Below are positions 29,940 through 38,852 of a DNA stretch of 64,000 nt, one piece after another. The DNA comes from Gammaproteobacteria bacterium (GTDB taxonomy: Bacteria > Pseudomonadota > Gammaproteobacteria > HK1): NCBI GenBank assembly GCA_012103455.1, contig WLWT01000003.1, forward strand, positions 310,001 to 374,000, written 5' to 3'. Below the pieces are notes generated by a model. The model ran no database searches. It saw only the letters and a list, made by a program, of their open reading frames with translations, and had not been told where the DNA came from. The position numbers and the translations under genes are program-made. How positions within the stretch are numbered: the first letter of the stretch is position 1; the number at the start of each line of letters is the position of its first letter.

Positions 29940-30172
29940 CTTCTCAAGAGCGGGAAATACGCATCAGTATGGACGGAAAAGGGCGAGACTGGATAACATT
30001 TTTGTTGAAAAGACGATGGTGCTCCGTCAAGCATGAATGGCTTTACATGCATGAATTTCAGACTGTTCCAGAGCTTTATGCTGGACTGAATGAATACTTT
30101 GAGTTCTACAACACTGAATGGCCACACCAGTCGTTGAGTTATAAAACTCCTCAAGCAATTCATTTTGCATGA
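29940..30172 (+). pseudogene. IS3-family transposase C-terminal fragment
   Basis: The frame after 29969 reads MDGKGRDWITFLLKRRWCSV, then YAGLNEYFEFYNTEWPHQSL and YKTPQAIHF. This matches the C-terminus of IS3-family orfB (SMDGKGR-D-N-F-ERLWRSVK ... YN-RPHQSL), decayed by substitutions such as ITFLL for NIFVE. The upstream part is gone. It ends just before the MITE at 30182. Confidence 0.75.
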
Positions 30173-30181
30173 GGGACTTTA

Positions 30182-30322
30182 GGGCGCCTCTAAAAATAGT
30201 CATTGTTTCGTGAGTGCAAGGAAGCACCGCGCGCAGAACCGCAGTGTATAAGGTCATACATAAGGATTGGAGCACGGCGCTGACGCCGCCCTCGCGGAAA
30301 AAGTGCATTTTTAGAGGTGCCC
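30182..30322. repeat. MITE-like element, copy 1 (141 bp)
   Basis: Ends GGGCGCCTCTAAAAAT and ATTTTTAGAGGTGCCC are inverted repeats with one mismatch. The element is flanked on both sides by TTTA, a probable 4-bp target duplication. The interior is shared, in opposite orientation, with the copies at 40532 and 44270 (CACTTTTTCCGCGA..., CTATACACTGCGG..., GCACGCGCG-type blocks). It is too short to encode a transposase, so it must be moved in trans. The frames inside it (MHFFREGG...) are an accident of the repeat. Confidence 0.8.
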
Positions 30323-30466
30323 TTTAAACCATTGCCAGGGCTTAACTTAAATTTATTGGTTTACTGTCTTGACAGTGGGGTCCACCATAAATAGGCTTGG
30401 AATAGCCGTGGCTTGGTTTTAGGGTGCCGCGTCTCCAAAACCCGACATCCAAAAAACAAAAGGGCT

Positions 30467-30733
30467 TTAATCAGGCCCCTGTTCCGATGTAACGCTTGGT
30501 ATAATAAACCCTCTCCAAGCCATGATATTGACTGTCTGTTGGTATGCTTTACCAATGTCATCCAGTCGATCCATTACCAGCCATAAGGCATCTGCTAACG
30601 AATCCTTTTTTAACGACTTGAAGTTATCATTGGCAGTGAGTGCAATTAATAGGGATTGAGTCTGTGCGAGTAGACGGTTAAAATCGTCTTGCACGTCTAT
30701 AAAATCTTGCTGGCGGTTATTTGTAGTAGTCAT
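30467..30733 (-). CDS. Hypothetical small protein
   Basis: 88 residues from ATG 30733 (MTTTNNRQQDFIDVQDDF), chosen because AGGAGG lies eight bases upstream; the longer frame to 30835 overlaps the next gene. It is helical, with LLAQTQSLLIALTANDNFKS and ADALWLVMDRLDDIGKAYQQ. No family recognised. It lies 13 bases downstream of the WYL_2-type gene on the same strand, so the pair is probably one operon from a plasmid, phage or integrative element. Confidence 0.6.
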   Translation of the reverse strand: MTTTNNRQQDFIDVQDDFNRLLAQTQSLLIALTANDNFKSLKKDSLADALWLVMDRLDDIGKAYQQTVNIMAWRGFIIPSVTSEQGPD

Positions 30734-30746
30734 GGTGGCATCCTCC

Positions 30747-31034
30747 TTATGCAAAGTTAAACGTCTGACCGTTGACAGATAGCTTTTGTATCGCATCAAC
30801 CGGAATGGAGCGATAACCCTGGTTTTCCATATCAAACACGGTTAGCAGGTTATGGGCTTTGGCGCTGTAAACCTTCTGACCGCTTTTAAGATGCTTGGTG
30901 ACACCAGTACGACAAACCATCTTGCGAAGCTTGCCATTGCTGCGCTTGATGCACTCTACAGAGAAGATGGCACCGCCAGAAACAAGATTATGTAAGTTGG
31001 TTAAGTTGAATTGTGGTAAAGTGTTAGTAGCCAT
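30747..31034 (-). CDS. WYL_2/DUF2693-type Sm-like SH3 beta-barrel protein
   Basis: 95 residues, AGGAG about ten bases before the ATG. GGAIFSVECIKRSNGKLRKM, CRTGVTKHLKSG and HNLLTVFDMENQGYRSIPVD match the pattern of DUF2693 (WYL_2) proteins, small SH3-like barrels mostly seen in phages and plasmids. Function is unknown, perhaps nucleic-acid or ligand binding. With the 88-residue gene downstream it forms a short accessory operon of foreign origin. Confidence 0.7.
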   Translation of the reverse strand: MATNTLPQFNLTNLHNLVSGGAIFSVECIKRSNGKLRKMVCRTGVTKHLKSGQKVYSAKAHNLLTVFDMENQGYRSIPVDAIQKLSVNGQTFNFA

Positions 31035-31335
31035 GATGATTGACTCCTGTGGAAACTAATGATTGTGGTTAGAGTCTGTTGGGAGGGCCAACTCTCGGCA
31101 GGCTCGCTTTTAAATTCCTTTAAAAGCACTGTCAACACATTATTTTTTGTATTTCACATTTATTTTTAATCCCCTGTCAGCGCCCGAAATACGGGCCTTA
31201 TCCATTTATAGGATGTTGAAATATCAAGACACCCGGCCTTCATATGTTCCGCTAAATCCATGTCCGTCTTTTGTTGCAGTAGAATCGACATACCCCCTGT
31301 TGGATTGATTTTTGACCATTAAAGAGGACATGAAC
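31035..31335. other. Intergenic region between divergent accessory genes
   Basis: About 300 AT-rich bases between the WYL_2-type gene and the KAS III fragment, transcribed away from each other. It must hold both promoters. A run CTTTTAAATTCCTTTAAAAG near 31108 is a partial inverted repeat. I see no gene. Confidence 0.4.
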
Positions 31336-31620
31336 ATGGAACAGCAAACCTATTCGCAAATCGTAGCAACAGGCAGCTATCTCCCACCAAATCGAGTCAC
31401 CAGCAGATCGTTATTAGACGAGGCGCACTCGAACCGATTTGATATTGCCGATGATTGGATGGACAAACATCTGGGGATCATTGAACGGCGAGTAGCTGAT
31501 GAAGGTGTCAACCCGTCGGAACTGGCGATAGAGGCGGCATGGGTAGCAATACGGAAAGCCAATATATCCCCTACACAAATAGGGCTAATTCTCTACTGCG
31601 GGATCGACAGGGATTATATA
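31336..31620 (+). pseudogene. Beta-ketoacyl-ACP synthase III (FabH-like), 3'-truncated
   Basis: Starts MEQQTYSQIVATGSYLPPNR; the ATG at 31336 is placed 8 bases after AGAGG, better spaced than the ATG at 31330. DDWMDKHLGIIERRVADEG and LILYCGIDRDY are typical of FabH-like condensing enzymes before the active site. The frame runs into an IS630-type element after ~95 residues, and the sequence beyond that element (ILAR then stop) does not continue the gene. The catalytic Cys-His-Asn triad is absent, so the product is dead. Confidence 0.8.
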
Positions 31621-31691
31621 TACCCATCGCCATTGAAAATGCGAATATAGAATACTTATATTAGCTAGCTGATTATGGTCAAAATAAGCTT

Positions 31692-32357
31692 ATGAACAAT
31701 CATTTAACACCAGGCGAGCGCGATGAACTCATAAAATCTCATCGTAAAGAGAGAGATGGGCGTATTCGAGACCGAATAAAAGCGGTTTTAGCTTTTGATG
31801 AGGGTTATAGTTATTCAGAAATTGCTAGGATTTTGCTTTTAGATGATGAGACTATTAGACGCCATGTCGATGATTACTTTTCTAAAGCTAAGCTGAAGCC
31901 CGAAAACGGGGGCAGCAAAAGTGATTTAGACGAGAATGAAACAGCAAAGCTCGTTAAACACATAGAAGGAATGACTTATCCTTATGTTAAGGACATTTGC
32001 ACTTATGTGAAGTTGAATTTTGGTAAGCTTTACAGTGTAAGCGGCATGACAAAATGGCTGCATCGCAATAATGTCTGCCATAAGAAGCCTCATGCAGTTC
32101 CAGCGAAAGCAAACGCACAGGCGCAAAAAGCGTTTGTCAAGGAATATGAACATCTTTCGAAAAACGCTAAAAACAAGGGTTTAATCTATTTCTCGGACAG
32201 TTTTCATCCGCAGTATCAAACACGGTTGGCTTATGGATGGATTTTAAGAGGCACTCGAAAGAATATTGCCACAACGGCTCGTCAAACACGATTGAATTTC
32301 ATTGGTGCTGTATCTTTGGAGGGTCACAAAATAATCCACACTGAAGTTGGCGGGTGA
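31692..32357 (+). CDS. IS630-family transposase, N-terminal frame (copy 1)
   Basis: 221 residues. HTH region: YSYSEIARILLLDDETIRRH (residues ~36-56). The start of the DDE catalytic core has LIYFSDSFHPQYQTRLAYGW with the first catalytic Asp. The frame ends ...HTEVGG with a TGA; the second frame begins 4 bases earlier in the -1 frame. The same arrangement in the second copy suggests frameshifting produces the full enzyme, or that both derive from a broken ancestor. Confidence 0.88.
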   Translation: MNNHLTPGERDELIKSHRKERDGRIRDRIKAVLAFDEGYSYSEIARILLLDDETIRRHVDDYFSKAKLKPENGGSKSDLDENETAKLVKHIEGMTYPYVKDICTYVKLNFGKLYSVSGMTKWLHRNNVCHKKPHAVPAKANAQAQKAFVKEYEHLSKNAKNKGLIYFSDSFHPQYQTRLAYGWILRGTRKNIATTARQTRLNFIGAVSLEGHKIIHTEVGG

Positions 32358-32719
32358 ATGCGCAAACCATTAAATCTTTTCTAAAATCTCTACGCAAACG
32401 GCATGCACCAGAGAAAGACATTCATGTAATTTGGGATAATGCGGCTTATCATAAGAGCAAAGACGTTCAGTCTTATGCCAAGGACTCAAACATTAAATTA
32501 CACTATTTGCCGCCCTATTCACCGAATTTAAATCCAATTGAGCGACTTTGGAAAATGATGCATGAAGCGGTTACTTATAATCGGTACTATGAGAAGTTTG
32601 TAGATTTTCGGGAAGCCTCTTTGAATTTTTTCAAGCGCATTGGAAGACGAAAGATTTTATTGAGAAAAAGAATCACTGATAGGTTTCACATTATTAATGC
32701 ACCGATGTTCGCATCTTGA
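32354..32719 (+). CDS. IS630-family transposase, C-terminal frame (copy 1)
   Basis: 121 residues from a GTG overlapping the previous stop (GTGA). Contains the rest of the DDE core: DIHVIWDNAAYHKSKDVQ with the second Asp and YSPNLNPIERLWKMMHEAV with the Glu. Complete to the usual C-terminus (RITDRFHIINA). Needs joining with the first frame to make a full transposase. Confidence 0.88.
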   Translation: MNAQTIKSFLKSLRKRHAPEKDIHVIWDNAAYHKSKDVQSYAKDSNIKLHYLPPYSPNLNPIERLWKMMHEAVTYNRYYEKFVDFREASLNFFKRIGRRKILLRKRITDRFHIINAPMFAS

Positions 32720-32736
32720 AGTGTGATGGGTATATC

Positions 32737-34091
32737 TTAGCCAGATAGTGAGTAATGTCTTTTATGATCTTGTCTGTTTCTTCAACGCGCCCATTGATGT
32801 GATGTTGAGAATAGTTGGCGGATTGCATTAGGGGTTGAAAATGCCAAACGAAACGATTTTTATTATCGCTAAAATAATCATCAACATCATGCCATCTGCC
32901 ATTTTCATAAAAGTTCCTTCCATTGTAATCAGATTCCCTACAAAATGTTTCTAAAAATTCTTTTTTTTGTATAGCCCTTTTCTTTGTGAGTAGGCATTGT
33001 CCGTGAGCTTGGCGGAGCAAGGTAAAGTGCTTCACCATCTCTTTCAGCGAATACTTCTCCTTTTCGAGTACTTTTTTCTCCTTGCTTATTAATACAAAGT
33101 AAGTTACCTTTTTCATTCTTGGCTTGAATGGGACTGTTTTCATATTCCAGTTTCTTTTCCCAAGCAGCAATCAGCTTGCTAAACTTCTCAGGATTAAAGC
33201 TGGCTTTTATACCCACCCGTGATTGATACCAGTCAAAAATAATCTTTCTTTGTTCAGGTGTCGCCCAAAGACAATGTTGAAGTAACCAGCAATCCCAAAT
33301 GGAAACATCATTCTTGCCATTCGTATAAGCGGCAACTTGTAGCAATTTAACGACTTTTCGCCAGCGACGATCCGAGATATAAATTTGTTGTTTATTCAAA
33401 AAGTGTCGCAGTTCCTGCAATAACACAATGACATCTTCAGGAATCTCCACCAATTCTGTCGAGTCCTGAATTTCCTCTAATTCCTCCATGGTTAAACGCC
33501 ATTTTAAATCTGGTTTAGGCTTCAGATTGCCTTTTAATCTTAACAGTTGTACAAAATTTTCTTGCGATACAGGCATGACTTGATAGCGCAATAAAAATCG
33601 ATCATACAGCGCATCTAATTCTTCGCCTTCTGGCAATTCATTACTGGCTCCGACAACACAACTCAAGGGGGTTTCATCTCTGTTGACACCATTATCAAAT
33701 TCACGTTCATTCAATAGAGTCAGTAACGAATTTAAAATGGCACTGTTTGCCTTGAAGATTTCATCAATAAAAGCGACTGTGGCAGTAGGCAAATAACAAC
33801 TCGTTAATCTTTCATAACGATCTTCTTCTAAAGCTTTAATGGATAAGGGGCCAAATAATTCTTCTGGCACTGAAAAGCGTGTCAGCAGGCGCTCAAAATA
33901 ATTGCCTCCATTAAAAGCCTGCTTTAAGCGACGTGCTAATTCACTTTTAGCTGTGCCGGGAGGGCCAAGCAGTAGCAGGTGTTCCCCTGATAATGCAGCT
34001 TAATAATGTTAAGCGTATTGGCGTATCCCGTTCAATCAAGTCCTTTGACAATACATCACATAAATTCTTTAATTTTGTCTTCAAATTCATT
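32737..34091 (-). pseudogene. RavA-like MoxR AAA+ ATPase, frameshifted and 3'-truncated
   Basis: The start (MNLKTKLKNLCDVLSKDLIERD) is at 34091. Walker A HLLLLGPPGTAKSELARRL lies in the next frame, so one extra base is present near 34005. The large middle frame (to 32938) has LPTATVAFIDEIFKANSAIL (Walker B) and NEREFDNGVNRDETPLSCVV, characteristic of RavA. Another frame change near 33000 moves the rest to the frame ending ...DITHYLAKIYPS, cut by the IS630 at 32732. No ViaA gene is next to it. RavA normally works with ViaA in envelope and respiratory stress; this copy is dead. Confidence 0.8.
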
Positions 34092-34144
34092 GAAAAATAT
34101 TTCCCTATGACAATGTCACATCAGCTTAGGGCCTGTTAACACTA

Positions 34145-34243
34145 GGGCGTCTCTAAAAATTAAGATTTTGACACTTCGCTAGAGCGTAAATGACTGATTT
34201 TATTGATCATCAGATTTCAGAATGTGGATTATTAGAGGTGCCC
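34145..34243. repeat. Short MITE-like element (99 bp)
   Basis: Begins GGGCGTCTCTAAAAAT and ends ATTAGAGGTGCCC, the same terminal repeats as the 141-bp elements, but with a different AT-rich interior (TTTTATTGATCATCAGATTT). It belongs to the same mobilised group by its ends only. It lies between the ravA relic and IS630 copy B. Confidence 0.65.
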
Positions 34244-34296
34244 TTTAGTAGTAGTGCTGGGTTATAGGCTGCTCGCCCGGCAAGATCATTTTTATA

Positions 34297-35404
34297 CTAC
34301 TTCGGCAAAAGATTACCCGACACAAATTAATAAAATGTGTTATAGTGATGCTATGAAAAAGACAGACGGTCGCTCACTGCCCCATTCCGCGCGAGAAGCC
34401 ATCCGCAGGCACGCGGTTGCGCAAGTATTATCGGGTGAAAGCCCTGAAAAAGTAATTAAAGCCCTCGGATTTCATCGTTCTTGCATTGACGATTGCTTAT
34501 CCAGGTATGAGCGAGGTGGTGAACAGGCGCTGTCCACCGGCAAGATCACGGGTCGCCCAAGAAAGTGTCCCGATGAATGTGCGGATCGCTTACGTGAACG
34601 GGTTAAAACGAATCCGTTGCAATTGGATTGTCACGATGCCCTGTGGACGCGCTCGATGATTCAGATATGACTGAAAGACAAATTTGGCATCGAAGTCAGC
34701 GAGCGTTCGGTGGGCAATAGCCTGTCTCGTTGGGGGATGAGTGCGCAGCGCCCTGGGTTTAAGGCATACGAGCAAGACCCTGCTCAGGTTAAGGTATGGT
34801 TAAAGGAAACTTGGCCTGAAGTACAACAAGAAGCGAAAAGGCGCCGAGCGCGGGTCTATTTTGGCGACGAATCGACGATCCGGTCGGATTATCATCGTGG
34901 TACTACTTGGGGAGTACGGGGTGATACGCCGGTTGTAGCGAAAACGGGTCGGCGCTTTAGCGTGAATAGGCTGTCAGCCGTTTCGCCGAAGGGTCACCTG
35001 CGTTTTATGGTGAGCGAATCACGGGTAACCGCAGGCGTTTTTATCGACTTTCCAAGGCGTTTGCTGCACAACGCCAAGCGATCGGTCTATTGGCTTGTTG
35101 ATGGCCATCCCATTCATCGAGCCAAGAAAGTGCAAGAATTTGTCCGCACTAGCCAAGGTAAGCTCACGTTAGTATGGTTACCGCCGTATTCACCGGAACT
35201 CAATCCTGATGAGCTAGTATGGCATCACGTAAAAAGCCAACGGATTGGGCGGACAGTGGTGGCTACAAAGGAGCAACGGGTGGCCTTGGCTCGTTCGGTG
35301 TTGCACTCACTGCAACAGAATATGCAAATAATTAAACGGTTTTTCTATGAAAAGCATGTCAGATATATTCTGAATTGATGTCGGGTAATTTTTTTCCGAA
35401 TTAG
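34297..35404 (+). mobile_element. IS630-family element, copy B (1108 bp)
   Basis: Same element as copies A and C but in the opposite orientation and more diverged (for example AAAAGATTAC in the left end, several substitutions inside). Flanked by TA at 34295-34296 and 35405-35406. It represents an older insertion or a separate lineage of the IS. Confidence 0.9.
34353..35378 (+). pseudogene. IS630-family transposase with one internal stop (copy B)
   Basis: One continuous frame of 342 codons apart from a TGA at 34668-34670 (codon 106). N-terminal HTH as in copy A but without the frameshift (GRPRKCPDECADRLRERV). Catalytic core: VYFGDESTIRSD, VYWLVDGHPIHRAKK, YSPELNPDELVW. In homologues the position after MIQ-I is usually an ordinary residue, so the TGA is a nonsense mutation. 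Since all three copies share it, it predates their spread. Confidence 0.85.
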
Positions 35405-35552
35405 TAACTCGGATAGAACACGCTTAGAGCAAGCCGCTCTTCAATCAAATAATGGATTGCGTGCTCAAATGTGCCAGGTTGAATCTGATCCAAAAAGTAA
35501 TCGCCACTATTTTTGCTTGGCCACTATTTTTGCTTGATTATGATCGTAGGGT

Positions 35553-35696
35553 ATGAAATTTGGCATAACTCAGATGCATCATGAAAAAACGCTAATATTC
35601 TATCAAAAACTGGGATTTTTCTACAGCCTCAACGACCAAGCTCACCTGACGCTTTGGAGTGCAGCGGAAAAGCGGTCAGGTGCAGCGCTTTGTTAG
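35553..35696 (+). CDS. Small cassette-like ORF, possibly a VOC-fold remnant
   Basis: 47 codons beginning MKFGITQMHHEKTLIFYQKL with TAGGG just upstream. LIFYQKLGFFYS resembles the first helix of glyoxalase/VOC proteins, but the protein is far too short for that fold. It reads through and stops inside the attC-like palindrome (35625-35698), which is common for integron cassette genes. May be a relic or not expressed. Confidence 0.35.
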   Translation: MKFGITQMHHEKTLIFYQKLGFFYSLNDQAHLTLWSAAEKRSGAALC

Positions 35697-35698
35697 GC
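35625..35698 (+). other. attC-like recombination site (integron cassette type)
   Basis: An imperfect palindrome of about 74 bases. Outer arms GCCTCAAC and GTTAGGC resemble the conserved R'' and R' boxes (RYYYAAC/GTTRRRY) with one extra base. Inner arms CACCTGACGCT and AGCGGTCAGGTG pair with one bulged base. The spacer is 17 bases. This matches attC design (two paired boxes, unpaired extra bases on one strand). It lies between a tiny ORF and hicAB. No integrase gene is in the window, so function is inferred from shape. Confidence 0.45.
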
Positions 35699-35701
35699 CA
35701 C

Positions 35702-35881
35702 TTATTCAGCATTCAAGTTTTTCAGGATTTTCTTTGCCAATGGTTCCTTGATTTCATTGTGACGAGGTACCGCCTCAACTACTCCATTATTCGGATTGAT
35801 CCAAAGAGAATGCGAGCCACCCTCTCTTTTCAAGTAACATCCGGCTATCCTGAGTTTACGCTCCAGCTCTCGGCGTTTCAC
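35702..35881 (-). CDS. hicA: HicA family toxin (mRNA interferase)
   Basis: 59 residues from a GTG that overlaps the hicB stop (GTGA): KRRELERKLRIAGCYLKREG then GSHSLWINPNNGVVEAVPRH. The catalytic His24 in GGSHSLW and the dsRNA-binding-like fold pattern are typical of HicA, which cleaves mRNA. It follows its antitoxin gene, the less usual hicB-hicA order. The ribosome site must be inside hicB. Complete in length. Confidence 0.88.
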   Translation of the reverse strand: MKRRELERKLRIAGCYLKREGGSHSLWINPNNGVVEAVPRHNEIKEPLAKKILKNLNAE

Positions 35882-36096
35882 GCAACTATAACCTTTTCAC
35901 GAATGGCATCTTCCGGTAACCCTCGAAGCATATCTTCTCTGCGATCATCCAAGATTAGTTCAATGGCTTCCCTTAAGCTATCCTTCGCTTCTTCTACTGT
36001 TTTTCCCTGGCCGTTTGCTCCAGATATTTCAGGACATATCGCCCAATATCCTCCTTCAGGAGCCTGCTCAATAATTGCGGTAAATTCGGCTTTCAT
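35878..36096 (-). CDS. hicB: HicB family antitoxin
   Basis: 72 residues from ATG 36096, preceded by GGGGAG six bases upstream; the longer frame to 36126 lacks this. The partial RNase-H-like HicB fold is seen in FTAIIEQAPEGGYWAICPEI, GANGQGKTVEEAKDSLREAI and ELILDD. No C-terminal DNA-binding domain is apparent; the C-terminus is only RREDMLRGLPEDAIREKVIVA-like. It should bind and block HicA. The pair may be a mobile cassette next to the attC-like site. Confidence 0.88.
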   Translation of the reverse strand: MKAEFTAIIEQAPEGGYWAICPEISGANGQGKTVEEAKDSLREAIELILDDRREDMLRGLPEDAIREKVIVA

Positions 36097-36149
36097 TTTC
36101 TCTCCCCATGTCATTGATAGCCTCAATCAGGATAGTGAGGCACCTCACG

Positions 36150-37740
36150 ATGCCTCTACTCCCACCCCACCGGGCATACGGAGCACGTTCCGCGGCGGTT
36201 CATTATCATGTCGTGTCTGATTCAGGCTGATAATTCTACCCGCCCCAAGTCTTTAAAATACCTGTTGGCAGGCGCACAGTACCGCCCAGGACTCGCCTTC
36301 AGCCGCCGGGGGCCATGCGCTGATTGGGCCGTAGTCCAGGCCCATGGGCGTTTGACTCCCCGCGCCCTGAGCTCGCGCTAACCCGGCCTGCCCCATTGCT
36401 TCCACCGGTAGCAACATAATGTCCGCCGTATCCCTTTATCCCGTTCGCGCTGCCTGCTCTTTACCTGGGCGATGCCAAAGTCAGCTTTCCAACCCAGCAG
36501 GGATTTCCTTGCAGATCAGCGATAATCCGGTAAATTGAATGGCTTCGTGTTCGGCGGCATCGCCCCCTGACCGTGTGCTTCACCTGCTTCAGCGCCTGTT
36601 CCGATACTTTCAGTTTGCGACCCCGGCGCAGACTCAAGCAAGCGCCGCTTCCAGGGACCATCTACCGTATTTTGGGCGGCATCGGCCTTGAACCCCAAGG
36701 TGTGGCCCGGCAAGGTGGGGGATGCTCTGTTTTACCCCTTCGCCCGCACCTTGAGTGCGTCCCTAGATTTGACACTCATCGGCGTAGCGAACAAAAGTGT
36801 GGCCCCGCCGTTCCAATGCCCAGTCCAGTTCATTGAGAACGATAGTTGAGAGTCACGCTGATAGCGCGCTACCTTGCGCTACGCCTTCATGCGTTTTCTC
36901 AACTTGACCGTTGCTTCTCAATGCCGGCTTTCAGGTAGCGGTTGAGCAGGCGCATCCGGCAGGGGTCATCTCTGTCCTGTTTCAACGTTTGCATCAACCG
37001 GTCATGACTGACCCGGTCGAAAAAGCGGTCAAAGTCAAGGTCAACGGCCCATGGGCGGCCCTGGGTGATTTCGCTTGGTGCCTGAGGTAGCGCGTGTTGG
37101 GCGCTTCGCACCGGGCGCAAGCCGTCGCTGTTGCGATGGAATTGCCGTTCCCATCGCCAGCGCAAGACTTGTGCTATCGCTGGCTGGATAAGGCGGTCTA
37201 TGACCGCCGGTATACCCCGTTTGCGCTGGGGTGCGCCGGGTTGGGGAATCTCGGCTCGTCACACAGGCGGTGGACGGTCGCTTCCGTCCAGCCGTGGTGC
37301 CTTGATGTCGGGCCAGTGCTGTTTGAGGTCATCCGCCAATGCGTCTATCGTCATGCCATCGACACCGGATGCACCTTTATTACATTGGCTGGTTATTACA
37401 TTGGCTGGTTATTACGTTTAATTGGTTTCAGGGCCTGTATCCGATGGCCCCTGCCCAATACCTGCATCATCCATGCATCCGCTTCGATCGATTTCCTGAG
37501 GGCGTTGTTCTCCCATCACCGGTTCTTACCTCCCACTCACGCGAAGCACTTCGCGCCGCCGGCCGGCGGCTGTCAGGTGATACTTCAAGACGTTCATGAT
37601 GCCGGTAATGTTCACACCTTCAGCCGCCAGGTACGCGCCCTACTGTGTCTTTTGCTGACTGGTGCCCTACGGCCAAATCCGATGGCTCGAATTTCACTGC
37701 GTTCCCTGCGCCTATGACAGATCTCCCGGGGTAAGACACT
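36150..37740 (-). pseudogene. Degenerate group II intron with reverse transcriptase/maturase
   Basis: Read on the minus strand across several frames: KGASGVDGMTIDALADDLKQ, KRGIPAVIDRLIQPAIAQVL, AVDLDFDRFFDRVSHDRLMQ, LNELDWALERRGHTFVRYAD and a decayed maturase/X domain (KVSEQALKQVKHTVRG; HGPRRLKASP). The catalytic YADD is YADE here. At least four frame breaks or stops exist. After the RT, GAACCGCCGCGGAACGTGCT and CCGTATGCCCGGTGGGGTGG resemble the 3' structural domains that precede the intron end. The 5' boundary is near the IS630 copy C and is not defined. Nonfunctional. Confidence 0.75.
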
Positions 37741-37742
37741 TA

Positions 37743-38850
37743 CTAATTCGGCAAAAAATTACCCGACATCAATTCAGAATATATCTGACATGCTCTTCAT
37801 AGAAAAAACCGTTTAATTATTTGCGTATTCTGTTGCAGTGAGTGCAACACCGAACGAGCCAAGGCCACCCGTTGCTCCTTTGTAGCCACCACTGTCCGAC
37901 CAATCCGTTGGCTTTTTACGTGATGCCATACCAATTCATCAGGATTGAGTTCCGGTGAATACGGCGGTAACCATACTAACGTGAGCTTACCTTGGCTAGT
38001 GCGGACAAATTCTTGCACTTTCTTGGCTCGATGAATTCGATGGCCATCAACAACCCAATAGACCGCTCGCTTGGCGTTGTGCAGCAAACGCCTTGGAAAG
38101 TCGATAAAAACGTCTGCGGTTACCCGTGATTCGCTCACCATGAAACGCAGGTGACCCTTCGGCGAAACGGCTGACAGCCTATTCACGCTAAAGCGCCGAC
38201 CCGTTTTCGCTACAACCGGCGTATCACCCCGTACCCCCCAAGTGGTACCACGATGATAATCCGACCGGATCGTCGATTCGTCGCCAAAATAGACCCGCGC
38301 TCGGCGCCTTTTCGCTTCTTGTTGTACTTCAGGCCAAGTTTCTCTTAACCATACCTTAACCTGAGCAGGGTCTGGCTCGTATGCCTTAAACCCAGGGCGC
38401 TGCGCACTCATCCCCCAACGAGACAGGCTATTGCCCACCGAGCGCTCGCTGACTTCGATGCCAAATTTGTCTTGCAGTCATATCTGAATCATCGAGCGCG
38501 TCCACAGGGCATCGTGACAATCCAATTGCAACGGATTCGTTTTAACTAGTTCACCTAAGCGATCCGCATATTCATCGGGAAATTTCTTGGGCGACCCGTG
38601 ATCTTGCCGGTGGACAGCGCCTGTTCACCGCCTTGCTCATACCTAGATAACCAATCGTCAATGCAAGAACGATGAAATCCGAGGGCTTTAATTACTTTTT
38701 CAGGGCTTTCACCCGATAATACTTGCGCAACCGCGTGCCTACGGATGGCTTCTCGCGCGGAATGGGGCAGTGAGCGACCGTCTGTCTTTTTCATAGTATC
38801 ATTATAACATATTTTATTAATTTGTGTCGGGTAATTTTTTTCCGAAGTAG
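37743..38850 (-). mobile_element. IS630-family element, copy C (1108 bp)
   Basis: Same length, orientation and, as far as I can read, same sequence as copy A, with TA at 37741-37742 and 38851-38852. It separates the group II intron relic from the Tc-toxin-like gene, whose 5' part is absent from the other side, so a deletion or rearrangement accompanied or followed this insertion. Confidence 0.92.
37797..38794 (-). pseudogene. IS630-family transposase, frameshifted with internal stop (copy C)
   Basis: The HTH frame (38555-38794) and DDE frame (37797-38438) are the same as in copy A, with the identical one-base loss after GRPRNF and the identical in-frame TGA before LQDKFGIEVSE. Catalytic residues D, D, E are present in the second frame. 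Sharing of both defects shows A and C derive from one already-defective copy. Confidence 0.85.
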
Positions 38851-38852
38851 TA

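Larger units (their letters stand above)
31621..32732 (+). mobile_element. Second-type IS630-family element, copy 1 (1112 bp)
   Basis: Ends are TACCCATCGCCATTGAAAAT and the complement of the right end TACCCATCACACTTCAAGAT, flanked by TA. Two overlapping transposase frames lie inside. A near-identical copy is at 49188-50299 with a few substitutions. AT-rich and clearly different in composition from the host genes. Confidence 0.93.

Noticed and set aside
30027..30308. 93-codon minus frame across the MITE (MHFFREGG...) as a gene
   Set aside because: The frame exists only because of the repeated element; the same peptide appears in the other copies and ends with the element.
34668..34670. In-frame TGA in the IS630 transposase as a selenocysteine codon
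   Set aside because: No Cys is expected at that position in related transposases, two of three copies have an additional frameshift, and transposases are not known selenoproteins. It is a nonsense mutation.
35654..36220. 188-residue plus frame over hicAB
   Set aside because: It is the antisense of hicA and hicB, whose products have clear family motifs.
37094..37717. 207-residue plus frame over the group II intron
   Set aside because: It is antisense to recognisable reverse-transcriptase segments.
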